Shown in pieces: positions 25,980 to 35,028 of a DNA stretch of 64,000 nucleotides. This stretch comes from Companilactobacillus nantensis DSM 16982 (GTDB taxonomy: Bacteria; Bacillota; Bacilli; Lactobacillales; Lactobacillaceae): NCBI RefSeq assembly GCF_001435815.1, contig NZ_AZFV01000016.1, positions 1 to 64,000 of the forward strand. The letters are read 5' to 3'. Position numbers and translations under genes: made by a program. The stretch's first letter is position 1; every line of letters begins with the position of its first letter. The notes beneath the pieces were generated by a model, which saw only the letters and a list, made by a program, of their open reading frames with translations, did no database searches and was not told where the DNA came from.

Positions 25980-27713
25980 CTATTCTTTAGTAAATTGACT
26001 GTTGTACATATTGGCATAGAAGCCTTTTTCAGACATTAGTTCTTCATGTGTTCCTCGTTCGATAATTTCACCATCTTTAACTACTACGATTAAATCAGCA
26101 TTTTTAATAGTTGAAAGTCGGTGAGCAATGACAAATGATGTCCGATTCTTCATTAATATATCCATCGCTTGCTGGATTTGTTCTTCTGTTCTTGTATCAA
26201 CCGAACTAGTTGCTTCATCTAAGATTAACATTGGGGCATTTCTGATTAATGCTCGGGCGATGGTCAACAATTGTTTTTGTCCGACTGATAAACTGACCGC
26301 ATCGTTCAAAACTGTGTCATAACCATTAGGCAATGTTTCAATAAAGTGATCCAATCCAACTGCCTTTGTTGCAGCCTTAATTTGTTCATCTGTAACGCCT
26401 GTTTGATTATAAACTAAGTTATTGCGGACAGTATCTTCGAATAACCACGCATCTTGCAAGACCATATCGAATTGTTTTCTGACTTCTGAGCGTTTCATCT
26501 TCGTTATATCGACGCCATCAATTTTGATTTTTCCACTATTCATATCATAAAAACGCATCAATAAATTAACGGTCGTTGTTTTACCAGAGCCAGTTGGTCC
26601 TACGATAGCAATCTTTTGGCCAGCTTTAGCTTGAAGTGAAAAATCTTTGATAATTTTTTGATCTGGTAAGTAACCGAATTCGACATCATCAAATTCGACG
26701 TTACCTTTGGTGCCTGACAAAGCTTGTTTTTCATTATCTTCATCAACTACTTCTGTTTCATTCAAAAATCCAAATACTCGATTCATTGCTGCTTGAGCTG
26801 ACTGTAAACTTGAAAATGCTTGAGTAATTTGTGATAACGGTTGGGTAAAGAGTCGTACATAAATCATGAATGCCACAATTACACCAATGGTTATGTGACC
26901 GTTCAATACTAAAATGGCACCGACGACACTGACCATTACGTAACCAAAATTTCCAATAAAGTTCATTAATGGTTGCATAATACCTGATAAAAATTGTGAC
27001 TTCCAAACATTATCTTGTAAATCATCGTTCAATTGATTAAATTCTGCTTTAGCTTGATTAGTGTAATTGTAAGTTTTAACAACGGCGTGTCCTGTATAAA
27101 TCTCTTCCAAATAACTTGATACATCAGCTAGTTTATTTTGTTGATTGTAGAAGTATTTTTGTGAACGGGTAATCAAAACTAATGTCAAAACAAAACCCAG
27201 TAAAACTGATAACACTGCTGTCAATCCCAAAGTAGCGTTAGTCGTAAACATCATTACAATACTACCAATCAACAACGTAACGGCAGAAACTAAGATTCCC
27301 AAACTTTGGTTTAGAGATTGACCGACTGTATCTAAGTCATTGGTAACTCGACTGAGGGTATCACCTTCGTTATGAGTATCAAAATATTGTAATGGTAAGT
27401 TATTAATTTTTTCAGTAATTTTCGTACGTAATTTTTGAGTAAACTTTTGAGTGATTGTCGCCATAATAAAACCTTGGCCATAAGAGAGAATCGCTGCTGC
27501 AACGTAAATGAGTGCTAGCATCACAACAATGTGCATCACTTTAGTCAAGTTGATATTACCAACCAAACCTTTAGTAATTAAATCAGTGATTTTACTCAAC
27601 TGATCTGGACCAATAATTGTTAAAATACTACCTGCCATTGCAAAAACAATCGCAATGATAAGTGGAACTAAATATTCTGAACCATATTTTTTAATACCAT
27701 TGATTACTTTCAT
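25980..27713 (-). CDS. ABC exporter half-transporter, second subunit
   Basis: The 577-residue protein has six N-terminal membrane helices (about 1-320) and an ATPase domain with Walker A GPTGSGKTT, signature LSVGQKQLLTIARAL and Walker B MLILDEATSSVDTRTE. The intact Glu after Walker B suggests a competent ATP site. It overlaps the partner gene by 4 bp. The pair resembles the heterodimeric multidrug exporters LmrCD/YheIH. Regulation is probably by the MarR gene upstream through a shared operator. Confidence 0.9.
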   Translation of the reverse strand: MKVINGIKKYGSEYLVPLIIAIVFAMAGSILTIIGPDQLSKITDLITKGLVGNINLTKVMHIVVMLALIYVAAAILSYGQGFIMATITQKFTQKLRTKITEKINNLPLQYFDTHNEGDTLSRVTNDLDTVGQSLNQSLGILVSAVTLLIGSIVMMFTTNATLGLTAVLSVLLGFVLTLVLITRSQKYFYNQQNKLADVSSYLEEIYTGHAVVKTYNYTNQAKAEFNQLNDDLQDNVWKSQFLSGIMQPLMNFIGNFGYVMVSVVGAILVLNGHITIGVIVAFMIYVRLFTQPLSQITQAFSSLQSAQAAMNRVFGFLNETEVVDEDNEKQALSGTKGNVEFDDVEFGYLPDQKIIKDFSLQAKAGQKIAIVGPTGSGKTTTVNLLMRFYDMNSGKIKIDGVDITKMKRSEVRKQFDMVLQDAWLFEDTVRNNLVYNQTGVTDEQIKAATKAVGLDHFIETLPNGYDTVLNDAVSLSVGQKQLLTIARALIRNAPMLILDEATSSVDTRTEEQIQQAMDILMKNRTSFVIAHRLSTIKNADLIVVVKDGEIIERGTHEELMSEKGFYANMYNSQFTKE

Positions 27714-29476
27714 TCAGCTAGTTCCTCCTTTGATAGTTGTGAGTAAGCAATTTCTTGATAAACTTCATTATTCTTCAATAATTCTTCGTGTGTACCCATG
27801 CCAGCAACTTTGCCATCATCTAAAACTACGATTAAATCAGCGTCCATAATCGTACTGATTCGTTGAGCAATAATAACTTTCGTCGTCTGAGCTGCTTGTT
27901 CTTTCAATGCTGTTCGTAACTTTTGATCAGTTTCATAATCAAGTGCTGAGAAGGAATCATCAAAAAGTAAAATTTCAGGTTTTCTAGCGATGGCACGAGC
28001 GATTGCCAAACGTTGTTTTTGACCGCCAGAGAAATTATCACCATGTTGAGCTACTTTAGCATCCAATTTTTTATTTTTTTCTTCAACAAAGTCTCTTGAT
28101 TGAGCCACATCTAAGGCGTTATAAAGGTCATCATCCGACTTCTGACCATTTGTACCAGATGTTCCGAAATCAATGTTAGAACGAATGGAGCCGCTGAATA
28201 AGACAGCTTTTTGCGGAATGTAACCAATCCGTTTGTTCAAATCCTCTGTGGCGTAATTTTTTACATCAACACCATCGACTAGAACTTGCCCAGCAGTCAC
28301 ATCATAAAGGCGTGGAATTAAATTCATGGCAGTTGATTTACCACTACCAGTGGAACCGATGAAGGCAATAGTCTGACCAGCTGTGGCTTTGAAATTAAGG
28401 TTCTGAATTGCATCTGCTTCAGCTTCTGGGTAACGGAAACTGACATTTTTGAATTCTAAAGTACCCTTTTGAGTTGGCTCTTGTGCTGTTTCTTTTGGTT
28501 GTTCGATTGATGGTTTAACATCCAAAACTTGATTAATTCTGGCTACTGAAACAGTAACACGTGGCAAGAGGATGAAAATAATCGACAATAGTAAGAATCC
28601 TAAGATAACTTGCATCGCATAAGATGAGAAAACAATCATATTACTAAACAAAGTCAAACGGGCACTGCCCATAGTTGCTTGATTAATAATAATGGCACCA
28701 ATGCCGTAAACAGCTAACGTTAAGGTACTTGAGATAAAACTCATACCTGGATTCATTAGTGCCAAGACACGATTGGCAAATAAATTAGTATCAGTTAAAT
28801 CTTTATTAGCTTTATTAAATTTTTGATTTTGATAATCTTCAGCATTATAGGCGTGAACCACACGAATACCTGACAAGTTCTCACGCGTAACCAAGTTCAA
28901 ACGATCAGTTAAACTCTGAACTTTTTTAAACTTTGGTTGAACCATTAATAAAATAAACGTCAACATGACAATTAAAACTACAACGGCAACGGCTGTGGCA
29001 GTCGTCCATTGCCAGCCTTTGTTGGCTATTTTAGTAATTGCCCAAATGGCTGTAATTGGCGCTTTAATAATAACTTGTAGACCCATTGCGATAAATTGTT
29101 GTAACTGGGTCAAGTCATTCGTTGAACGTGTTAACAAACTTGAAACAGAAAACTTCTTAATATCTTGTGTGGAATAATCCATAACTTGATTAAAAACATC
29201 TTTTCGCAATCGAGCCGTAAAACCAGCAGCAACGTGTGCCGCGAAGTACCCGACGATGATTGATGCCACAGCACTCAAAACTGAAAATAGGATCATCATC
29301 ATCCCTGGTTGTAAAATTTGGTTAACCGTTGTACCCGATTGTTCCAATTTTTCGGTAATTGTAGACATGTAACTAGGAATTGCTAATTCCAACCAAACTT
29401 GTAAAATGATAAAAATTAAACTAATACCAATCATTGAATATTCTTTTTTATTCAATCGTTTAAATAATTTGATCAT
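27710..29476 (-). CDS. ABC exporter half-transporter, first subunit
   Basis: The 588-residue half-transporter has six membrane helices and an ATPase domain: Walker A GSTGSGKST, signature FSGGQKQRLAIARAI, Walker B ILLFDDSFSALDY. The catalytic Glu is replaced by Asp (FDDSFSA), which is typical of the degenerate-site subunit in LmrC/TM287-type heterodimers. The ATG at 29476 has GAGGAGG 7 bp upstream. The operator TAGTTCG-CATA-CGAACTA lies just upstream of the ribosome binding site. Confidence 0.9.
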   Translation of the reverse strand: MIKLFKRLNKKEYSMIGISLIFIILQVWLELAIPSYMSTITEKLEQSGTTVNQILQPGMMMILFSVLSAVASIIVGYFAAHVAAGFTARLRKDVFNQVMDYSTQDIKKFSVSSLLTRSTNDLTQLQQFIAMGLQVIIKAPITAIWAITKIANKGWQWTTATAVAVVVLIVMLTFILLMVQPKFKKVQSLTDRLNLVTRENLSGIRVVHAYNAEDYQNQKFNKANKDLTDTNLFANRVLALMNPGMSFISSTLTLAVYGIGAIIINQATMGSARLTLFSNMIVFSSYAMQVILGFLLLSIIFILLPRVTVSVARINQVLDVKPSIEQPKETAQEPTQKGTLEFKNVSFRYPEAEADAIQNLNFKATAGQTIAFIGSTGSGKSTAMNLIPRLYDVTAGQVLVDGVDVKNYATEDLNKRIGYIPQKAVLFSGSIRSNIDFGTSGTNGQKSDDDLYNALDVAQSRDFVEEKNKKLDAKVAQHGDNFSGGQKQRLAIARAIARKPEILLFDDSFSALDYETDQKLRTALKEQAAQTTKVIIAQRISTIMDADLIVVLDDGKVAGMGTHEELLKNNEVYQEIAYSQLSKEELAE

Positions 29477-29490
29477 TAATTTTCCTCCTC

Positions 29491-29508
29491 TAGTTCGCAT
29501 ACGAACTA
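29491..29508 (-). promoter_or_regulatory. MarR operator upstream of the ABC exporter
   Basis: The perfect palindrome TAGTTCG-CATA-CGAACTA is found again, almost base for base, at 30196-30212 in front of the MarR gene. Confidence 0.78.
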
Positions 29509-29540
29509 TTACATTAAAAAAACGCTTTTGATAGTTAAAT

Positions 29541-29610
29541 ATGCCGCTTCCAAGAACAAGAAATTTAGGTCGCTGTGGGGACCTAAATTCTTGTTCTTTC
29601 CAGCTAGTTT
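29541..29610 (+). repeat. internally deleted cloverleaf repeat reduced to one hairpin
   Basis: GCCGCTTCC leads into AAGAACAAGAAATTTAGGTC, which pairs directly with GACCTAAATTCTTGTTCTT across GCTGTGGG. All of P2, P3 and P4 are missing. The segment upstream (GATAGTTAAATATGCC) resembles a degenerate MITE end. Confidence 0.8.
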
Positions 29611-29718
29611 CTTATTAATGAATAACAATTTGTCGTAGTTTTTCCATAATCACTTGGAAAAATAGGATATACTCATACAAAATCACTAAACTAAACAATA
29701 AACTACTATCACTACACG

Positions 29719-30180
29719 TTACTTAGTATTCTCTTTTATCTGATTAAGCACTTTAAAAAACGTGGCTAGATCTTCATTTGAAATGCCTTGACGCAATTTA
29801 ATCTCTGTTGCGGTAACTGACTTATCAATTTCTTGCATAATATCCTCTGCATAGCTTGTCAGATGCAGACACTTTACTCGAGCATCATTTTCATCAGGTG
29901 TCGTATATAACAAACCATTTTTGACCATGCGTTGAACTAATCCACTGGCTGTAGATTTGCTAATCCGCATACCTTCTTCCAAGTCCTTTTGAATGACCTG
30001 GTCTCGATGACTATGTACAAAACCCACTGCCATCCCTTGCAAACGTGAGATTCGATCACTGGCATGATTATCTACGAAGGGATTATCACCATGTTTACTT
30101 CTTTCATCATGAATATAATGAAAAATATGTTGTGACACATCTCTAATATTAAAAGCAATCATATCTTTGGGATCAAACAT
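29719..30180 (-). CDS. MarR-family regulator of the ABC exporter
   Basis: The 153-residue winged-helix protein has the recognition region MRISKSTASGLVQRMVKNGLL and the wing TTPDENDARVKCLHLTS. The ATG at 30180 has GAGGTG 6 bp upstream; the longer frame runs through the operator and is not coding. The same palindrome occurs in its own leader and in front of the ABC exporter, so it probably represses both and is released by a drug-like ligand. Confidence 0.87.
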   Translation of the reverse strand: MFDPKDMIAFNIRDVSQHIFHYIHDERSKHGDNPFVDNHASDRISRLQGMAVGFVHSHRDQVIQKDLEEGMRISKSTASGLVQRMVKNGLLYTTPDENDARVKCLHLTSYAEDIMQEIDKSVTATEIKLRQGISNEDLATFFKVLNQIKENTK

Positions 30181-30195
30181 TTTATTCACCTCGTT

Positions 30196-30212
30196 TGTTC
30201 GTATGCGAACTA
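30196..30212 (-). promoter_or_regulatory. MarR autoregulatory operator
   Basis: The minus-strand sequence TAGTTCGCATACGAACA matches the exporter operator over 16 bases and sits between the promoter and the ribosome binding site of the MarR gene. Confidence 0.78.
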
Positions 30213-30324
30213 TATTAATCTCTTTAAATTTCAAAGTCAACGTTTTTTTCGAAATAAAATTGTTTACAGCGACGGAATAATAGTTTATATTCAAATTCTA
30301 ATTTAAGATTTGGAGAAAAAAAGG

Positions 30325-30867
30325 ATGCGTCAAATTATAACAGAGAGATTAATCATTCGTCCGATCAAAGTAACGGACCATGATGAATTAGAAGCGATTT
30401 TGTTGGACCCAGCAGTCGTTCGATACACACGCTATCGTGACGTCAAAACGCCAACTAATTTCACTGCGATTTTTGAAAGCCATTTTTTGAATACGGCTTA
30501 TACATTTGGAATCGAAACAAAAGATGAACATAAGTTGATCGGTTTCTATGAATTCCATCCTGAAGAAACGACTGGCATTTTAACATATGCTTTAGCTCAA
30601 AGTGCCTGGGGGAAAGGTTATGTCGCTGAAGTTGGCAGCGGTATGATGGCTTACGGCTTCAATGTGCTCAACTTTGACCGTATCGAAGCACATTACGCTA
30701 GCCTCAATCCCCGTTCTGGCAAAGTTATGAAGAAAATGGGCATGAACGACCTTGGTTCTATCGGAACATTCCCATCTCCACACACCGGTGAGGTTCGCCA
30801 AGTTATGGCTTATGAATTAACTAAAGCAGATTGGCTATTGAACAATAATCAAGAACAAGCTGTTTAA
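30325..30867 (+). CDS. GNAT acetyltransferase, RimJ/RimL-like
   Basis: The 180-residue protein starts with the RimJ-type ITERLIIRPIKVTD and has motif A in AQSAWGKGYVAEVGSGMM and motif B in NFDRIEAHYASLNPRSGKVMKKMGM. It could acetylate protein N-termini or small amines. The ATG at 30325 has GGAG 9 bp upstream; a TTG at 30310 overlaps that site. It is divergent from the MarR gene and ends in its own terminator. Confidence 0.87.
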   Translation: MRQIITERLIIRPIKVTDHDELEAILLDPAVVRYTRYRDVKTPTNFTAIFESHFLNTAYTFGIETKDEHKLIGFYEFHPEETTGILTYALAQSAWGKGYVAEVGSGMMAYGFNVLNFDRIEAHYASLNPRSGKVMKKMGMNDLGSIGTFPSPHTGEVRQVMAYELTKADWLLNNNQEQAV

Positions 30868-30913
30868 ATTTTTTTATATCAAGATACAAATATTTCGAAC
30901 TTATCCACGTAAA

Positions 30914-30961
30914 AAAGGTTCTAATCATCCTTAACTAGAGGATGGTCAGAACCTTCTTTTA
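30914..30961 (+). terminator. terminator after the RimJ-like gene
   Basis: AAGGTTCT-A-CATCC pairs with GGATG-TCAGAACCTT and is followed by CTTTT. Confidence 0.8.
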
Positions 30962-31071
30962 TTTAATAGCTAAAGATTGAAAGAATTAAAACGTACTTGA
31001 AGTCTTGCTATTCTAGTCATCATTTACTAAAAATAATCAAATTTATTTACATTTAATCAAAAACAAAACAT

Positions 31072-31118
31072 AAACTAGCCGGAAGAAGCAAGAAATTTAG
31101 GTCGCTGTGGGGACCTAT
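31072..31118 (-). repeat. cloverleaf repeat fragment
   Basis: AAACTAGCCGGAAGAAGCAAG and AAATTTAGGTCGCTGTGGGG match one P1 end of the family, and then similarity stops. It lies 39 bp after the stop of the alarmone synthetase gene. Confidence 0.7.
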
Positions 31119-31156
31119 TACCTTCTCCACAGCATATTCAACCTTCAGTTAATAGC

Positions 31157-31840
31157 CTAAATCAATTCTTTATGAATGCCTTGCATGCCACGTTCAATTT
31201 GTTCCAATTCTTCAGCGTAACCTTTCAAACGGTCACCATATTTATCAACTAATTCCGGTTTAGCATCTGTTTTGTAACGCAATTTATGTTCTAAACTAGC
31301 CCACATATCCATGCCGACAGTTCTGATTTGAATCTCAACTGGAACATCAACTGCACCACTCGCTTGAAAAACTGGTACTTTAACAACAATATGTAAACTA
31401 CGATAACCACTCTCTTTAGGATGTTCAACATAATCCTTTCGTTTCAAGAGTGTCACATCGGTTTGATCAATCAATAACTTTTCCACATTATAAATATCAT
31501 CAATGTAATTAGTAATTACTCGAATCCCAGCAATATCATAAATATTAGCTTCAATACTTTTGGCAGTTAAATCATAATCTTTCCTTTCAGCCTTTTGTAA
31601 TAAGCTCTGCATATCCTTCATGCGTGATTCTATGTGGTGGATTGGATTGTAGTCATAATTAACTTGAAATTCAGAATCTAGGTTTTCTAATTTGGTACTG
31701 ATTTCTTTTTGGCCTGCTTGGTAAAGCTGATACATTTTAATTAGGTCGGCAAGTTCTTCCATATCTGGTCGATTTACAATGCCATCTAATTCAGCTTGAA
31801 GTTTCTTTAAATTGATAACACTCGGTCTATCTAATATCAT
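31157..31840 (-). CDS. small alarmone synthetase (RelA/SpoT synthetase domain, RelP/YwaC-like)
   Basis: The 227-residue single-domain enzyme would make (p)ppGpp from GTP/GDP and ATP. Synthetase motifs are clear: NIYDIAGIRVI, KDYVEHPKESGYRSLHIVV and VEIQIRTVGMDMWASLEHKLRYK. There is no hydrolase domain or TGS/ACT region, so it is a SAS protein. The DIYNV and MDMWASLEH wording is nearer to RelP/YwaC than RelQ/YjbM, but I would not insist. AAGGA precedes the ATG. Confidence 0.88.
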   Translation of the reverse strand: MILDRPSVINLKKLQAELDGIVNRPDMEELADLIKMYQLYQAGQKEISTKLENLDSEFQVNYDYNPIHHIESRMKDMQSLLQKAERKDYDLTAKSIEANIYDIAGIRVITNYIDDIYNVEKLLIDQTDVTLLKRKDYVEHPKESGYRSLHIVVKVPVFQASGAVDVPVEIQIRTVGMDMWASLEHKLRYKTDAKPELVDKYGDRLKGYAEELEQIERGMQGIHKELI

Positions 31841-31924
31841 ACATTCATCCTTTTACTACTTAAATTTATTGTTTTCCAAATAAACAATAATAAAATCCCC
31901 TAAGATTTCCTTATTTGTGAAAAG

Positions 31925-33157
31925 TTAAATATATAATTCAGTTTCAGCAGGTTTAGTCTTACCGATAACTTTTCCATTGTGAACTGACAATAAGACTTCG
32001 GCACGTTTGTTCAAAGCATCATAGAAATTATGAGCATTAATCAAGACAAAGTTGGCCGGTTTACCGACTTCAATACCGTATTGGTCTTGAACGTGCATAA
32101 CTTTTGCACTATTAGTTGTAATAAACTGATATGAATCCATAATTTGTTGGTGTCCCATCATTTGTGTAGCATGTAGACCTTCTGCTAAAACATCGTACAT
32201 ATTACCATTACCCATTGGATACCATGGATCTTTAATATCATCTTCACCGAATGCAACGTTGATACCATTTTCATTTAATTCTTTTACTCTTGTTAAACCA
32301 CGACGTTTTGGATAAGTATCAAATCGGCCGCCCAAATACATATTAACTAGTGGATTGGAAATAAAGTTCATATTAGACATCTTTAACAAACGCATCAATT
32401 TATACATATAAGCATCGTTATATGATCCCATTGCGGTTGTATGTGACGCCGTTACACGATCACCTAGACCACTTTCATATGCTAGTGTGGCAATCGTCTC
32501 TAAGCTACGAGAACTAGGATCATCAATTTCATCACAGTGTGCATCGAACAACAAGTCATTTTTTTGTGCTAAATCAAAAGCAAAGTGGAGCGATTCCACA
32601 GAATATTCACGATTAAATTCGAAATGTGGAATAGCACCGACAACATCGACACCTAAATCAACAGCTTTTTCCATTAATTCTTTCCCATGTGGATATGACA
32701 GAATCCCTTCTTGTGGAAAGGCAACAATTTGCAATGTCATCCAGTCTTTGACAGTCTCACGAACGTCAATTAGGGCCTTCAAAGCTTTCAAACTTGGATC
32801 AGTCACATCAACGTGTGAACGTACAAATTGAATACCATGACTTGCTTGCATCTTTAAAGCTAAGATAGCTCGCTTTTTCACGTCTTGATACGTTAAATCT
32901 TTTTTACGTTCTGACCAGATACGAATACCATCGAACAAAGTTCCATTTTCATTCCATTCTGGTTGACCGGCTGTCAAAGTACTATCCAAGTGTACATGGG
33001 GATCAACGAATGGTGGCAAAAGTAATTTCTCATGACCAGCAATAACTTCTTCACCATCTTTAGGTGTTAGATGTTCGGCAATCTCAGTAAATTTACCATC
33101 TTCGATTCTGATATCTTGAGCAGGTTGATTCTCAATTCTGACTTGTTGTAATAACAT
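31925..33157 (-). CDS. codA: cytosine deaminase
   Basis: The 410-residue metal-dependent amidohydrolase converts cytosine to uracil. The metal motif HVHLD, HCDEIDD, ASHTTAMGSYN and FGEDDIKDPWYPMGN follow the CodA order, and AFPQEGILSYPHG plus GAIPHFEF are characteristic. The ATG at 33157 has GGAGTG 7 bp upstream; the longer frame into the divergent leader is not coding. It is divergent from codB, the cytosine permease, together forming a salvage unit. A minus-strand TTGTCA/TATATC pair lies in the shared intergenic region. Confidence 0.93.
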   Translation of the reverse strand: MLLQQVRIENQPAQDIRIEDGKFTEIAEHLTPKDGEEVIAGHEKLLLPPFVDPHVHLDSTLTAGQPEWNENGTLFDGIRIWSERKKDLTYQDVKKRAILALKMQASHGIQFVRSHVDVTDPSLKALKALIDVRETVKDWMTLQIVAFPQEGILSYPHGKELMEKAVDLGVDVVGAIPHFEFNREYSVESLHFAFDLAQKNDLLFDAHCDEIDDPSSRSLETIATLAYESGLGDRVTASHTTAMGSYNDAYMYKLMRLLKMSNMNFISNPLVNMYLGGRFDTYPKRRGLTRVKELNENGINVAFGEDDIKDPWYPMGNGNMYDVLAEGLHATQMMGHQQIMDSYQFITTNSAKVMHVQDQYGIEVGKPANFVLINAHNFYDALNKRAEVLLSVHNGKVIGKTKPAETELYI

Positions 33158-33203
33158 CGCGATACACTCCTTCGAATTTTTGATATAGTATACAATTTCT
33201 GTG

Positions 33204-33232
33204 TTGACAATGCCAAATTTCTCAATTAGACT
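33204..33232 (+). promoter_or_regulatory. codB promoter
   Basis: A perfect TTGACA (33204-33209), a 17-bp spacer and TAGACT (33227-33232) precede the PyrR attenuator. Confidence 0.75.
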
Positions 33233-33249
33233 TACAGCAATATAGATCT

Positions 33250-33336
33250 TTTTAAGGGCGGTCCAGCGAGGCTGACAAGGGAGCGGTAAATTTTGAAAAT
33301 TGAGGGGCCTGCTCATTTAAGCAGTCCCCTTTTTTA
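33250..33336 (+). promoter_or_regulatory. PyrR-type pyrimidine attenuator upstream of codB
   Basis: GGTCCAGCGAGGCTGACAAG (33260-33279) matches the PyrR-binding loop consensus (TCC-x-G-x-GAGG-Y-T, then CAAGG). It is followed by a terminator: AGGGG-CCTGCT/AGCAG-TCCCCT then TTTTTT (33303-33336). When UMP/UTP is high, PyrR should bind the loop and favour termination before codB. Confidence 0.85.
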
Positions 33337-33366
33337 CTGCTCACAAGATATTATGGGGGTAAAAAT

Positions 33367-34716
33367 ATGGCACAAAAAGAACATATTCAAGCAACTACAT
33401 CCGACCAAAGAGCAATGTCCAAATGGGACATGTTTGCTACATGGATCGGGGCTAATGCTAATAACGGGACGTGGTATATCGGTGGTGTTATCGCCGCTGT
33501 TGGTTTAATCAAAGCATCCACGCTACTAGTTGTTGTCGGTTCACTTTCTTATATTCTATTGGGTTTAGCATCATATATGGGTTATAAAACGGGGCTTCCC
33601 GCTATGGTACTAACCCGACCATCCTTTGGCGTTAAAGGTTCGATCATCCCTTCAATCGTCAACGTTGTTCAGTTTATCGGTTGGGCGGCTATCAATACAT
33701 TTATCGCTGCAACGTCAATTAGTTTCATTCTGAAAGATATTCTCGGTTGGGACAATTCTTCCTTCCACAATCAATTCAGTATTATCATCGGCATTGTCGT
33801 TATGTCCATTCTACATCTAATCTCGATTTCATTAGGGGAAAAATCAGTTAAATGGATCGAACGTATCGGAATTATTTTAGTTATTATTTTGGTTACATGG
33901 GAATCAGTTGTTGTTTTAAAGACAGTACCTTTCCATGACATCGTTAAATATCAACCAGCCGCTAAGTTCCAACTTCCTAGTGGAAAAATCGTTGATATTC
34001 TGGCTGCTTTTAACTTGGCATGGGTCACAGCAGCTGCTGACTTTAGTCGTTTCACCAAAGACAAACACGCCGCTACAACAGCTTCATTCTTGGGCGCAAA
34101 TATCGGTTTGTTCTGGTTCGCTTTTATCGGTTTAATTGCAACAATTGCTACAGCCATTACCATTAACAAATTCGACCCTAACAATGCTGATCCAAGTACA
34201 ATTGCGGCTAAACTTGGCTTAGGTATTTTGGCAATGTTAGTTATAGTTATTACTAGTACAACAGCCAATGCCGTTAACTTAATGGCTGCAGGGTCTGCTT
34301 TAACAAACATTTTTCACCGACTAAAACTAACACCAGCATTGTGGATTGTTACATTAGTCGCCACAGTTATGACATTTATTCCCGTTTATATCGCAAGTTT
34401 TTTAACAACCTTCGAGACTTTCCTTGATGGGATTGGAATGTTCTTGGGACCAGAAATTGCGATTTTCTTAATTGATTTCTTCTTCATCAAACAAAAGAAA
34501 TACGACGTCTCCCAATTTTCAGCACCTAACGGTAGCTATTGGTATACAAAGGGCGTTAATCTCGTAGCCATCGCTACTTGGGCTATCGGTGTAATTAGTT
34601 ATCTCGTATTAAACAAGCTTGACTTCATCGTTAACACAGTTGGAGCAACCTTCCCAGCCATGTTAATTACCGCAATCTTGTACTTAGTGGTTGCTAAAAC
34701 AAAAACTAATAAATAA
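33367..34716 (+). CDS. codB: cytosine permease, NCS1 family
   Basis: The 449-residue, 12-helix transporter begins WDMFATWIGANANNGTWYIGG, the NCS1 hallmark, and continues with GLPAMVLTRPSFGVKGS and FNLAWVTAAADFSRF. It imports cytosine for CodA. GGGGGT precedes the ATG. Expression is controlled by the PyrR attenuator in its leader, linking uptake to pyrimidine supply. Confidence 0.93.
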   Translation: MAQKEHIQATTSDQRAMSKWDMFATWIGANANNGTWYIGGVIAAVGLIKASTLLVVVGSLSYILLGLASYMGYKTGLPAMVLTRPSFGVKGSIIPSIVNVVQFIGWAAINTFIAATSISFILKDILGWDNSSFHNQFSIIIGIVVMSILHLISISLGEKSVKWIERIGIILVIILVTWESVVVLKTVPFHDIVKYQPAAKFQLPSGKIVDILAAFNLAWVTAAADFSRFTKDKHAATTASFLGANIGLFWFAFIGLIATIATAITINKFDPNNADPSTIAAKLGLGILAMLVIVITSTTANAVNLMAAGSALTNIFHRLKLTPALWIVTLVATVMTFIPVYIASFLTTFETFLDGIGMFLGPEIAIFLIDFFFIKQKKYDVSQFSAPNGSYWYTKGVNLVAIATWAIGVISYLVLNKLDFIVNTVGATFPAMLITAILYLVVAKTKTNK

Positions 34717-34730
34717 GAATAGAATACAAA

Positions 34731-34773
34731 AATAGACTAGATAAATTTCATTTAATATCTAGTCTATTTTTTC
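34731..34773 (+). terminator. terminator after codB
   Basis: AATAGACTAGATA pairs with TATCTAGTCTATT and runs into TTTT. Confidence 0.9.
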
Positions 34774-34841
34774 ATAGTTAGTTCTATATTTTTAAACCAA
34801 TTAATCATAATCATTTTATTAAACTTAGCTAACATATCAAT

Positions 34842-35021
34842 ACACTAGCCGAATGACGAAATGAAAAAGTCAGCAGTGGTAGTGGTGTTAGCGATTTATC
34901 GCTTACTCCACTGGACGTATTTTGAAATTTGCGGTCTGTGCAAAGTTCAAAATCGAGGGTCGAGACCGCACTTTGGCTCGGGCCGGTCCTCACAGCGACT
35001 TTTTCATTTCGTCATTCGGCA
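34842..35021 (-). repeat. cloverleaf repeat with a unique P1 stem, minus orientation
   Basis: P1 arms at 34851-34871 and 34997-35017 pair perfectly over 21 bp (GAATGACGAAATGAAAAAG), a sequence unique to this copy. P4 appears as GCGATTTATCGC and P3 as the TTTTGAAATTTGC/GCAAAGTTCAAAA pair. Its 5' end starts 8 bp after the stop of the DHA2 exporter gene. Confidence 0.87.
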
Positions 35022-35028
35022 GAATTTT

